Of a DNA stretch of 64,000 nucleotides, positions 44,685 through 53,200 are shown in pieces. Location of the stretch: the NCBI RefSeq assembly GCF_900129465.1, contig NZ_FSRA01000001.1:2544482-2608481 (forward strand), written 5' to 3'. The notes under the pieces were generated by a model. The model had not been told where the DNA came from and ran no database searches. It was given only the letters and a program-made list of their open reading frames with translations. Source of the DNA: Chitinophaga niabensis. GTDB taxonomy: Bacteria; Bacteroidota; Bacteroidia; Chitinophagales; Chitinophagaceae. Each line of letters starts with the position of its first letter. Position 1 is the first letter of the stretch. The position numbers were made by a program, and so were the translations under genes.

Positions 44685-47453
44685 ATGAGACGCACTTTCC
44701 TCCTTACCCTCCTGACCATTTTAGCCCAGACGCTATATGCTCAATCTAATCAACCCTGGACAGAAATAGGCCCCATCAAGTTCCCCATCAATCAATCCGG
44801 GCAGATCCATGGTATTGGCCGTGTAGTTCAAATTAAATTCCATCCCACTACCGCAGCGAAGATGTATGCTGTAAGCGCACATGCATTATGGAAAACAATT
44901 GATACCGGCAGAACCTGGTCTATTGTTCCCGGAACAGACGATATGCCTACAATGGCTTGTGCTTCTGTTTGTGTAGACAGAACGAATGAGAACATTATGT
45001 ATCTCGGCACCGGCGATCCTAACTATTACAGCCAGTCATTAGGTGTTTGGAAATCCACCAATGGCGGCGCTTTATTCACGCGTATCGGTGAAAGCACCAT
45101 TGGCACACGCATGGCGGTGGAGATCCTGCAATCACCTTCCGCGGCGAATACATTACTGGCGGCTACGAACGATGGCATATGGAAAAGCACGGATGCCGGC
45201 AGTACCTGGACTAAAACACAGGCTGATGTTAACTTTTGTGACCTGCGTGTGAATGCAGCATCCGGAAGCACTACTGTATATGCCATCACGCGGCAGGCTG
45301 AGTTTTACAAATCCACAGATTTTGGAGATACCTGGACGCTGATCCCTACCGTTAACCCTGTAACGCCCGGTAGCGGCAGCCGTATTGCGGTTACGCCTGC
45401 CAATCCTGCTGTGGTGTATGTGGGTTGCATTGGCAGCAATACAACCTTAGGCGGCATTATTTATAAATCAACGGACAGTGGCAATACATTCATCCAGGTC
45501 CGTGGAGATATTAACCCTAACCTTGCAGGCTACGATGGCAATTCCGGCGGGCAGGGCAATTACAATTTTGATATTACCGCAGGATGGAATGATGCCAATA
45601 CCCTGTTCCTGGTTTCTCATATAGTCTGGCGCAGCCAGGATGGTGGCGTGACCTGGAGCAAGATGCAGGATGGCTGGTGGACAGAGATCCATACAGATAT
45701 GCATGCCATCAGGTATCATCCATTGATCCCATCGCAAATATACAATGCGAACGACGGTGGTGTATGGATCAGTACAGACGGCGGCAGTCTCTGGTCCCCG
45801 AAATCTGATGGCCTTGCCTCCACAGAATTCTATCACATGGGTGCCAGCCATAAGACCATTGGTGTTATGGGTGGTGGCACACAGGATAACGGAGAAGTGT
45901 ATTACAATGTCAATACCTGGTATACCAACCGTGGCGGGGATTATACGCCTTTTTATCAATTCGACGGACAGTTAACCAACAGTGCTTATTATGGTGCCAC
46001 GCAACGCAGGCAATTGCTGACAAATACCACACAAGGGCTTGCATTGCCAGCCCCTGCTTCCGGCGCTGCGCGTATTGCATTTTCGAGGGACGTGAACATT
46101 GCTTTCACCGGTAATGACACCGTTTACCGTACTTCGAACCTGCAAACCAACCCTCCTTCCTGGTCTGCTATCTACAATACTTCTAAATCGATCAAAACGC
46201 TGGAGCCTTCAGTTAATAATGTAAACTACCTCTACCTGGTATTGAATACAGAATTCTATCTCTGCCAGAATGCGCTGGCAGCAACACCTGTGTTCACCAA
46301 ACAGAGTGATGTGCCTGCCAGTATCAGCGGCGGCGTACAGATAGCTACCGTAGCAAATGATCCTAATGTGGTGTATCTCTCCTGTGGCAGCCGGATGTAC
46401 CGTTCCACCAATGCCGGTGTGAACTGGACAAATATCAGTGGTACGCTTCCCACCATAAATATCCGCGAGATATTGACGGATACTACCAGTACGGATGAGA
46501 GCACTTACATTATCAATAACCTTGTTTATTATAAGAACAAGAATATGACGGACTGGGTGATCTATTCTCATGGAATGCCCTCCAACAGCCAGTATCGGGA
46601 TATAGACATCTATTACTCCGGTGGCACCAAATTACTCCGTGTAGGTACTTATGGCCGTGGCATATGGGAAGTACCGCTGGCCACTACAGGCTCAGTACTG
46701 ATACCCGGCGGTGTATATGAAATTAAATCAGCTGCTGCTTTAACCAGGAATGTGGATGTGCCGGGAAGTGCTACCGCCAATGGCACGGACCTCATCATTT
46801 ATTCAGATGGCAGTACCAATAACCAGCGCTGGCAGATATCGCCACTGGGGAACGGGTACTATAAACTGATCCCCCAGCATGCTACGGGGAAAGCGATGGA
46901 CGTGGAGGGTGCCCTTACTGCAAATGGTACAGCCGTTCAGATATATGACAGCGCTAATGTACCACAGCAACAATGGCTTATAGAAGGTGTAGGTGGCGGA
47001 TATTATCGCCTGATGCCCAAACACGCTCCCGGCAAGTCGCTGGACCTGAATGGAGGCACTGATGCCAACAATACCAAGGTGCAGATCTGGGACAGCAATA
47101 CCTCCAACGCACAAAAATGGCGGTTTGATCTGATCAGCAGCCCACCAGCACCACTGGCGCTCATGGCAGTAAATGCATCCAAAGAACAACAACCGGCCAC
47201 TACTTATATTATCAGGTTATATCCCAACCCTGCCTCACAATCTGCCACCATCGAATTTTCCAATGCACAGGATGAAACCGCCCTGCTCACGGTTTCCAAT
47301 ACGGAAGGAAAAGTGGTGATGTGGCGGAAACAGCAACTGGTAAAGGGGATTAACAAGGTTTCCTTACAGGTGAATGAGTTGCCCAGGGGGATCTATTTTA
47401 TTAAAGTAGATACCGGATCAGGGGCTGCTACAGAAAAACTGGTTGTACAATAA
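44685..47453 (+). CDS. Secreted Asp-box propeller protein with ricin-type domain and T9SS sorting tail
   Basis: The product is 922 residues from 44685, chosen because MRRTFLLTLLTILAQTLYAQ is a signal peptide; the frame extends 38 codons upstream without one. About residues 25-690 form a sortilin/sialidase-type propeller with Asp-boxes such as STDAGSTW, STDFGDTW, SQDGGVTW, STDGGSLW and STNAGVNW. About 695-830 is a ricin-type beta-trefoil with QRWQI, QQWLI and QKWRF. The C-terminus (LYPNPASQSATIEF ... PRGIYFIKVDTG) is a type A T9SS sorting domain. The active-site arginines of true sialidases were not identified. It is probably a secreted glycan-binding protein or glycosidase, in an operon with the lipoprotein before it and the receptor after it. 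Confidence 0.88.
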   Translation: MRRTFLLTLLTILAQTLYAQSNQPWTEIGPIKFPINQSGQIHGIGRVVQIKFHPTTAAKMYAVSAHALWKTIDTGRTWSIVPGTDDMPTMACASVCVDRTNENIMYLGTGDPNYYSQSLGVWKSTNGGALFTRIGESTIGTRMAVEILQSPSAANTLLAATNDGIWKSTDAGSTWTKTQADVNFCDLRVNAASGSTTVYAITRQAEFYKSTDFGDTWTLIPTVNPVTPGSGSRIAVTPANPAVVYVGCIGSNTTLGGIIYKSTDSGNTFIQVRGDINPNLAGYDGNSGGQGNYNFDITAGWNDANTLFLVSHIVWRSQDGGVTWSKMQDGWWTEIHTDMHAIRYHPLIPSQIYNANDGGVWISTDGGSLWSPKSDGLASTEFYHMGASHKTIGVMGGGTQDNGEVYYNVNTWYTNRGGDYTPFYQFDGQLTNSAYYGATQRRQLLTNTTQGLALPAPASGAARIAFSRDVNIAFTGNDTVYRTSNLQTNPPSWSAIYNTSKSIKTLEPSVNNVNYLYLVLNTEFYLCQNALAATPVFTKQSDVPASISGGVQIATVANDPNVVYLSCGSRMYRSTNAGVNWTNISGTLPTINIREILTDTTSTDESTYIINNLVYYKNKNMTDWVIYSHGMPSNSQYRDIDIYYSGGTKLLRVGTYGRGIWEVPLATTGSVLIPGGVYEIKSAAALTRNVDVPGSATANGTDLIIYSDGSTNNQRWQISPLGNGYYKLIPQHATGKAMDVEGALTANGTAVQIYDSANVPQQQWLIEGVGGGYYRLMPKHAPGKSLDLNGGTDANNTKVQIWDSNTSNAQKWRFDLISSPPAPLALMAVNASKEQQPATTYIIRLYPNPASQSATIEFSNAQDETALLTVSNTEGKVVMWRKQQLVKGINKVSLQVNELPRGIYFIKVDTGSGAATEKLVVQ

Positions 47454-47471
47454 TATAAATGGCTTTATCAC

Positions 47472-49652
47472 ATGAAAATAATCCTAAGTTTTGTAATCAC
47501 TGTTACAATAACAGGAACTGCTTTAGCGCAACAAAAAGATACCCTTGCAGAAGTGATCGTTACGGCTAATAAGTTTGAAGAGAAACGCAAATACGTGGCA
47601 GCCAAAGTGGAGGTTTTGCAGTTGAAAGATATCGATCAATCACTCAGCAATAATACAGGCGGGCTTTTAGAGCAGAGCGGAAAGGTATTTGTACAACGCA
47701 GCCAGGCCGGTGGTGGCAGTCCTGTTCTCCGCGGATTTGAAGCCAGCCGCATTTTGCTGGTGGTAGACGGCGTGCGTATGAATAATGCTATTTACCGCAC
47801 AGGGCATTTGCAGAACGTGATCACAATAGATGATGATATCCTGGACAAAGTAGAGATCATCTATGGCCCTGCTTCCACCATCTATGGATCCGATGCACTG
47901 GGCGGGATCATTCATTTCCAGACGCGCAAACCCTTACTCGCTGCTTTCGCAACAACGCTATCCACCAGGTATAGCAGTGCTTATGAAGAATACACGGGGC
48001 ATGTGGATGTTAATGCAGGTGGCAGGAAATTCGCATCCCTTACATCCATCAGCTACAGTAATTTTGGAGACCTCCGGCAAGGCAGTAACCGCAATCCATT
48101 ATACGGGGATTTTGGCAAAAGGAAATCATATATACAATCCATACAGGGTATAGATTCCATTGTAAAGAACAAGGATGAAAATATCCAGCGGCAAAGCGCA
48201 TACAAGCAATATGACATCCTGCAAAAATTCCTTTGGCAACCTGCACAAAACCATAGCCATGAGCTGAACATCCAGTATTCCACCAGCAGCGACATTCCCC
48301 GTTACGACCGGCTTACTGATCTCCGGAATGGCCAGCTGCGCTGGGCAGAATGGTATTACGGGCCACAGGAAAGATTGATGGCAGCCTATCAATACAAAGC
48401 CAAAGCCCTGAAAGGCTTTTTCGATCAGCTGATGGCCGGCGTCAATTATCAAAAGATCCAGGAAAGCAGGATGCAGCGCGCTTATCGTAATGATGAACGG
48501 GAACACCGGGTAGAAGACATACAGGTGATAGCCCTGAATGCAGACCTGCGCAGGAGCATGGGCAGGAATGAGCTGAATGTTGGTATCGACGGTCAATTCA
48601 ATATACTTCAATCCACCGCCTACCGGCAAAACGTTAGAACATCTGCCAAACGTTATGGATTGGATACCCGTTATCCCGATGGCAGTAACAACATGCATTA
48701 CTCAGGCATCTATGCCCAGCATCTCTTCAAGATCATTCCCGGCAAACTGATCCTGAATGATGGGCTGCGGGTGAACTACGTGAGCCTCCAAAGTGAATTC
48801 AAAGACACGGCTTTACTCCATCTGCCATTTACCAGTGCCTCGCAGCGGAACATTACATTCAGCGCCAACGCAGGCATCATTTATCTCCCGGATGATAAAA
48901 GCAAATTCAGCTTCAGCATTTCAACAGGTTTCAGAGCGCCTAATATAGATGATATGGCCAAGGTATTTGAATCAGCAGGTGGTACACAATTAGTAGTGCC
49001 TAACCCCGATCTCAAGCCGGAGCAGACCTTCAATTTTGACCTGGGTATCAACCGCCGGTTCAGTGACTGGATATATGTAGAAGCGAATGCATTTTACAGC
49101 TTATTCAGGAATGCCATTATAACAGACCGCTTCTCGCTTAATGGCGCCACAGAAGTTGCCTACAATGGGCAAATGACACCGGTAGTGGCCAGCCAGAATA
49201 AAGCAAGGGCTGATATCTATGGCTTCCAGGCCGGGATCAATTTACGGCCTGTGGAGGCCTTTGACTTCTATAGCCAGCTAACATATACCTATGGCCGCTA
49301 CCGTGGCAGGGATGATGTAAAAGTACCTATGGACCATATACCACCTGTGTTTGGCAAAACAGGGATCAGCTACCGTTACCGGTTCCTGGGCCTGGAGGCT
49401 TATGCTTTATACAACAGCTGGAAAAGAGCAAAAGATTACAGCCCTTCCGGGGAAGATAATCTTCAGTATGCCATGGCAGAAGGCATGCCGGCCTGGTGTA
49501 CCCTTCATCTTTCCAGCACCTGGAAGATCAGTTCTTTTCTAAAAGTACAGGCAGCGCTGGAAAACCTACTGGACCAGAACTATCGTGTTTTTTCTTCCGG
49601 CATCAGCAGTGCAGGAAGGAATCTGGTATTGAAGCTCAAGGCAGAGTTTTAA
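47472..49652 (+). CDS. TonB-dependent outer-membrane receptor
   Basis: A 726-residue receptor of the classical, non-SusC type. The signal peptide ends TALAQQ. The TonB box region is LAEVIVTANKFEEKRK. The plug has GGGSPVLRGFEASRILLVVDGVRMN and IEIIYGPAS-like EIIYGPASTIYGSDALGG, and the barrel ends NLVLKLKAEF. The block GVRMNNAIYRTGHLQN is typical of heme/vitamin or siderophore receptors in Bacteroidota. No ligand can be assigned. It starts 18 bp after the propeller gene stop and is probably co-transcribed. A bidirectional terminator follows. Confidence 0.9.
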   Translation: MKIILSFVITVTITGTALAQQKDTLAEVIVTANKFEEKRKYVAAKVEVLQLKDIDQSLSNNTGGLLEQSGKVFVQRSQAGGGSPVLRGFEASRILLVVDGVRMNNAIYRTGHLQNVITIDDDILDKVEIIYGPASTIYGSDALGGIIHFQTRKPLLAAFATTLSTRYSSAYEEYTGHVDVNAGGRKFASLTSISYSNFGDLRQGSNRNPLYGDFGKRKSYIQSIQGIDSIVKNKDENIQRQSAYKQYDILQKFLWQPAQNHSHELNIQYSTSSDIPRYDRLTDLRNGQLRWAEWYYGPQERLMAAYQYKAKALKGFFDQLMAGVNYQKIQESRMQRAYRNDEREHRVEDIQVIALNADLRRSMGRNELNVGIDGQFNILQSTAYRQNVRTSAKRYGLDTRYPDGSNNMHYSGIYAQHLFKIIPGKLILNDGLRVNYVSLQSEFKDTALLHLPFTSASQRNITFSANAGIIYLPDDKSKFSFSISTGFRAPNIDDMAKVFESAGGTQLVVPNPDLKPEQTFNFDLGINRRFSDWIYVEANAFYSLFRNAIITDRFSLNGATEVAYNGQMTPVVASQNKARADIYGFQAGINLRPVEAFDFYSQLTYTYGRYRGRDDVKVPMDHIPPVFGKTGISYRYRFLGLEAYALYNSWKRAKDYSPSGEDNLQYAMAEGMPAWCTLHLSSTWKISSFLKVQAALENLLDQNYRVFSSGISSAGRNLVLKLKAEF

Positions 49653-49697
49653 ACTATGCGCTATAGCTGAAAAGGGTTACAGGACTGCAAAAAATGC

Positions 49698-49730
49698 TAA
49701 AAGCCGCCTTATGATATGGGGCGGCTTTTA
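49698..49730. terminator. Bidirectional terminator between convergent genes
   Basis: TAAAAGCCGCC (49698-49708) pairs perfectly with GGCGGCTTTTA (49720-49730). An A-tract lies before and a T-tract after on both strands. It serves the TonB receptor (plus) and the tail-fibre-like gene (minus). Confidence 0.88.
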
Positions 49731-49753
49731 ATTTATTTATGCAGTTGGGGCTA

Positions 49754-50746
49754 CTACTTTTCAGCAGGCCCCATGCTTTTCCCGCCAGCTTTCTTCAAAG
49801 CATCTACTTCCTTCCTCAATTCAATTATATACAACATCTGCTCTTCTACTTTCTGCAAAAGCAATTTATTCATTTCACCTACATCTACGCCATTCTCCTT
49901 CACCTCAGCTTCTGATGGAATACCAGGCAGCCGCTTATATTGCAGAATGTGCTGCTCCGTCTCATATACAGAAGGTAGTTTATAGGTAGCATCAAAAACA
50001 AAATCCGCCCAGGATTCCTGTGTCACTTTCACCTTGCGGGCACCGATGGTTCCTTCTACTGCTAGTTTGTACTGGGGCTTGGCTGTGCCGATGCCTACGT
50101 TTCCCTTGTAGTTGATGCGCATCCTTTCCAGCAAAGAGTCCTGTATACTACCATCAGAAGTATACAGGACCAGATCTGTAGCCTGTATCAATGCATTATT
50201 GGCATAATAATTATTGATCCTTTCAGCGCGTATCCTTGCGCCGATCTGGTCTCCCACAATATCCCGCCAGGTACTGAAGTCGATGTTATAACCTCCTGTA
50301 ACTGCGCCAACGGGTACATTATAATTTCCGGCGTCATGAGGAACTCCGAAGCGCATCCCATTCCCGGATATGGCTGCTATGCCAATATGGAGGCTATGAC
50401 TGGGAGTACGGTGAGCAATACCCATATACCCGGTAGTACGGTTGATGGTAAGATATTCTCCCAGGTAATTCGGTCCGTAGGCAAAAATGGCAAAGTTGCT
50501 GCCCACACTCCCTACACCGGTTTCCTCTGTACTAACACCAAGGCCCCACCTTGGGTTACCTGCGTTCTCCATCATAAAATGCGCATTCCCGCCGGAGCTG
50601 GTTACCTGATTGGTCCGGAAATGGTTTGCCTTTCCGGTTCCATCGATATTAAAATTGGCATTTGCCTGTAAAGTGGTGGAGTTGGCAATCTGTGCACTGG
50701 CTGTACCGGTGATGAGGCAGATGCCTAAAGCGAGATATAGCTTCAT
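49754..50746 (-). CDS. Secreted tail-fibre-like protein
   Basis: A 330-residue protein with signal peptide MKLYLALGICLITGTASAQ. The middle is Gly/Asn-rich beta structure. The C-terminal region has RMRINYKGNVGIGTAKPQYKLAVEGTIGARKVKVTQESWADFVF, QYKRLPGIPSEAEVKENG and a coiled coil (EMNKLLLQKVEEQMLYIIELRKEVDAL). The GNVGIGT...YKLAVEG motif is common in Bacteroidota surface proteins that resemble phage tail-fibre neck regions. No S74 peptidase catalytic block is visible. The frame ends with two TAG codons in a row, and beyond them an in-frame PQLHK-stop resembles the end of the neighbouring gene. Function unknown; adhesion is one possibility. Confidence 0.8.
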   Translation of the reverse strand: MKLYLALGICLITGTASAQIANSTTLQANANFNIDGTGKANHFRTNQVTSSGGNAHFMMENAGNPRWGLGVSTEETGVGSVGSNFAIFAYGPNYLGEYLTINRTTGYMGIAHRTPSHSLHIGIAAISGNGMRFGVPHDAGNYNVPVGAVTGGYNIDFSTWRDIVGDQIGARIRAERINNYYANNALIQATDLVLYTSDGSIQDSLLERMRINYKGNVGIGTAKPQYKLAVEGTIGARKVKVTQESWADFVFDATYKLPSVYETEQHILQYKRLPGIPSEAEVKENGVDVGEMNKLLLQKVEEQMLYIIELRKEVDALKKAGGKSMGPAEK

Positions 50747-50854
50747 AGATAAAAAGGATTGGGTTAAAGTGAAGGATCGAATATAGTAAATAAGTGGGGC
50801 CTTTCAGCTTGTTATTGACGGAGGGGCGTTATTGGTGTAATTGTAACATAACTT

Positions 50855-50887
50855 TAAAAGCCGCCCCTTAATACGGAGCGGCTTTTA
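50855..50887 (-). terminator. Terminator of the two-gene unit at 50889-51799
   Basis: TAAAAGCCGC (50855-50864) pairs with GCGGCTTTTA (50878-50887). The sequence is nearly the same as the terminator at 49698-49730, including the flank ATTTATGCAGTT. Confidence 0.8.
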
Positions 50888-50888
50888 A

Positions 50889-51302
50889 TTATTTATGCAG
50901 TTTGGCAACATCCCCTACTATCTTCTCTCCTTCTGCATCCAGGAATACTTTGGCAGGTGTAAGCCCAACATAGCGTCCTCCTTCATGCGGCCGGGCCTCT
51001 ATTACCTGTAAACCAACCAGCTTTCCGGATTTCACGTACCGGCCTTCCAGCTGCGTTGCACACTTACCTTCTTCCCCGGTAGGCAGGGCCAATATGCCTT
51101 TAAAATCGTTTTCATTGAACAGGCGTATTAATTCCTGCTGGTAAGGTCTTTCAAAATACCGGAAGAAACATTTCTGGGATTCGCCGGTTTCAACATGTTT
51201 TAAAGAGAAGATAAACTTCCGTTTGAACAGTTGCAGATCTTTCATAAGAAAGCTGTACAGATCATGGTATTCACCATTCTCTATCTCTTTTGATTGTAGC
51301 AT
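50889..51302 (-). CDS. Unrecognised cytosolic protein
   Basis: A 137-residue protein without signal peptide or membrane helix. It begins with acidic and aromatic residues (MLQSKEIENGEYHDLYSFL) and has FKRKFIFSLKHVETGESQKCFFRYF, then GRYVKSGKLVGLQVIEARPHEGGRYVGLTP, which looks like a compact alpha/beta domain. I do not recognise a family. It starts 5 bp after the preceding 163-residue gene, so the two are one transcription unit ended by the hairpin at 50855. It may be a small standalone function or an immunity-like protein; nothing in the sequence decides between these. Confidence 0.6.
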   Translation of the reverse strand: MLQSKEIENGEYHDLYSFLMKDLQLFKRKFIFSLKHVETGESQKCFFRYFERPYQQELIRLFNENDFKGILALPTGEEGKCATQLEGRYVKSGKLVGLQVIEARPHEGGRYVGLTPAKVFLDAEGEKIVGDVAKLHK

Positions 51303-51307
51303 GGTCT

Positions 51308-51799
51308 CTATTTATTTAGGTTCTCGAAAAACTCCTTAAAGGCCCGGGCTTCTGCTTCCTGGTTAACAGCCACCTCATTGCTCCCGAACATATTAGCCGC
51401 TTTCCCATTCACCGGAGGTACCTGGAAGATAAAGGTGTTGCCGTAGATGGTTTTGAATTTATACAGCCGGCGCAGGAAGGTTTTGCCGGCTTTCTTAAAT
51501 GTTTTGGAATTGATCTTTATCGGCGCGCCGTAATCATATAACTCGGCATCTATGGGTACCAATACCAGGTCAATATTGATGGGATCTGGTTTGAACCCCA
51601 CTACATAATTGTAATACCTGTAACGGCCATTGCCGAGATCGGGGCCCGCCGTCATATGTTTTCCATATGCCAGCTGGTAACCGTTCAGATCAGCTATGCT
51701 GAGCGAACGCATAAAAAGGGTGGCCATCTTTAGTTTAACTATTGCATCCTCTTCCGGCGAGGCCTGGAAAGCGGATTTGAGTTTCCCGAACAAGCTCAT
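51308..51799 (-). CDS. Unrecognised cytosolic protein
   Basis: A 163-residue protein, no signal peptide. Its N-terminus is basic/amphipathic (MSLFGKLKSAFQ), and later parts include GNGRYRYYNYVVGFKPDPINIDLVLVPIDAEL and FKKAGKTFLRRLYKFKTIYGNTFIFQVPP. Beta strands probably alternate with helices. No family is recognised. It is the first gene of a two-gene unit with 50889-51302. The 256-bp region upstream holds the terminator of the neighbouring PUL3 operon at 52020-52046, and no clean promoter was seen. Confidence 0.6.
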   Translation of the reverse strand: MSLFGKLKSAFQASPEEDAIVKLKMATLFMRSLSIADLNGYQLAYGKHMTAGPDLGNGRYRYYNYVVGFKPDPINIDLVLVPIDAELYDYGAPIKINSKTFKKAGKTFLRRLYKFKTIYGNTFIFQVPPVNGKAANMFGSNEVAVNQEAEARAFKEFFENLNK

Positions 51800-52019
51800 G
51801 GGGGCTGGGTTATTGCATGGTTGAAATAATGCGTTGAATTTCGCAAAATTTTATGGTTTATGCAATAGGGACAACATCAAGATAACATCAGTGATGGTAC
51901 GATATTAACTAAATAGCCCAACGAAGGCTGAACGAACAGGTAACGAACCTGTGGTATAGGAGTACCCTATGTGAAACATGGGTAAAATAATATCAGAATA
52001 ACGGAAACTGTAATATAAA

Positions 52020-52046
52020 AAAGGCGGTGTTCAAAACACCGCCTTT
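52020..52046 (-). terminator. Terminator of the PUL3 operon
   Basis: AAAGGCGGTGTT (52020-52031) and AACACCGCCTTT (52035-52046) form a 12-bp perfect stem with a 3-nt loop. On the minus strand a T-run and TATATT follow the stem. It lies 9 bp after the stop of the last lipoprotein gene. Confidence 0.92.
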
Positions 52047-52055
52047 CCTTACCAA

Positions 52056-53183
52056 TTATGGTGCAAAGCTCCCATAAACGGAGAACTCAGCAAGATGGGA
52101 ATGCGGTGAGCCGGTTGCATTCCTCACCTGCCAGATCCTTATATATCTCATCACAGGTGCGCCTGCGATAGTGAAAGATTGTGGCCCTGTAATCTCAGCA
52201 AGGGTATAGTTGCCGTAGTTCTGCCAGGTGCTACCATCATCACTCCCCTGTACAATGAAGTCTGTAAAATCCTCTCTTACATAATCACTCCTGGAAGTTA
52301 ACACCACCCGGTCCACTTTCACACGGCGGTTCATGTTAAATGCCAGCCAGTGCGGATAACCCGTTACCGGTGATTTACTGTGATTGGTATGCCAATAGGT
52401 TCCAATATCCCCGTCCAGTACTTTGGATGGAGCACCGTTAGGCTGCTGGCCTGTTAATTCATAAGTATCCGCTGTGGCCGTCCAGGTAGTACGGGCTATC
52501 TGCATAAAATTGCCAGGCATTTGCTGGTATTCCGTGTAGAAAGTATCTACGGCTAATGTATCAGGTGTGAATACAGTACGGTATTCAAAACCACTACTAC
52601 CCTGCACCCCGGTAATGTAACTGGTATCTTTCTTCGCAGAAAAAGAAGCCGTTGCCGTTTGCCCGCCTACCGTGGTATAACGCACTTCTGTGGTACGTGC
52701 GCCATTTGTAGTATCTGCTGCTCCCCAGATGATGGTGAGCTTGTCGTCCTCCCCTATAGTGGCACTTGCAATGGCGCGGTTCAATAAAGATGCCTGGTAG
52801 CGGTCCCCGAATACGGAACCGGTGAGTTCTACGGGTACGGACTTATTACCATTCTCATCCATAGTTCTGATGGTATAGGAATAAATATTTTCCTGGAGAT
52901 TGGTGAAGATATGGGAAATAGAATCCTGCTTGGGTGCGATCTGCACTTCCACGGAATCAGTAAAGTTATTCCAATAGATGCGTGCCTTAGTGATCTTAGG
53001 ATCTGTACCTCTTTTCCAGGATACCATTGCCCGGTATTTACCCGGATGAAATTTAGCCTGGATGGGTTTACCGGGGTATACGATGCCGCCGGGTATAATA
53101 TATTGCCTGTAGTTATCGTCCATCTTTTTACAGGCGGCTACTACCAACAAAGCAATGACGCCGATAAATATTTTTGTTCTCAT
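52056..53183 (-). CDS. DUF4998-type surface lipoprotein with discoidin domain
   Basis: The product is 375 residues from 53183 (MRTKIFIGVIALLVVAACKK, lipobox VAAC). A start six codons upstream at 53201 also fits but would put extra residues before the signal. Residues of about 20-215 match the DUF4998 pattern (IPGGIVYPGKPIQAKFHPGKYRAMVSWKR, ARIYWNN, YSYTIRTMDENGNKS). The C-terminal part, about 235-375, is an F5/8 type C (discoidin-like) beta-sandwich (DGDIGTYWHTNHS, RVKVDRVVLTSR, DDGSTWQNYG, YIRIWQV). It probably binds glycan at the surface as the last gene of PUL3. Confidence 0.88.
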   Translation of the reverse strand: MRTKIFIGVIALLVVAACKKMDDNYRQYIIPGGIVYPGKPIQAKFHPGKYRAMVSWKRGTDPKITKARIYWNNFTDSVEVQIAPKQDSISHIFTNLQENIYSYTIRTMDENGNKSVPVELTGSVFGDRYQASLLNRAIASATIGEDDKLTIIWGAADTTNGARTTEVRYTTVGGQTATASFSAKKDTSYITGVQGSSGFEYRTVFTPDTLAVDTFYTEYQQMPGNFMQIARTTWTATADTYELTGQQPNGAPSKVLDGDIGTYWHTNHSKSPVTGYPHWLAFNMNRRVKVDRVVLTSRSDYVREDFTDFIVQGSDDGSTWQNYGNYTLAEITGPQSFTIAGAPVMRYIRIWQVRNATGSPHSHLAEFSVYGSFAP

Positions 53184-53200
53184 ATGTAGCTGTTTAAGCA

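Noticed and set aside
49754..50746. A prophage origin for the tail-fibre-like gene
   Set aside because: No other phage gene is nearby, and this type of protein is widespread on Bacteroidota chromosomes.
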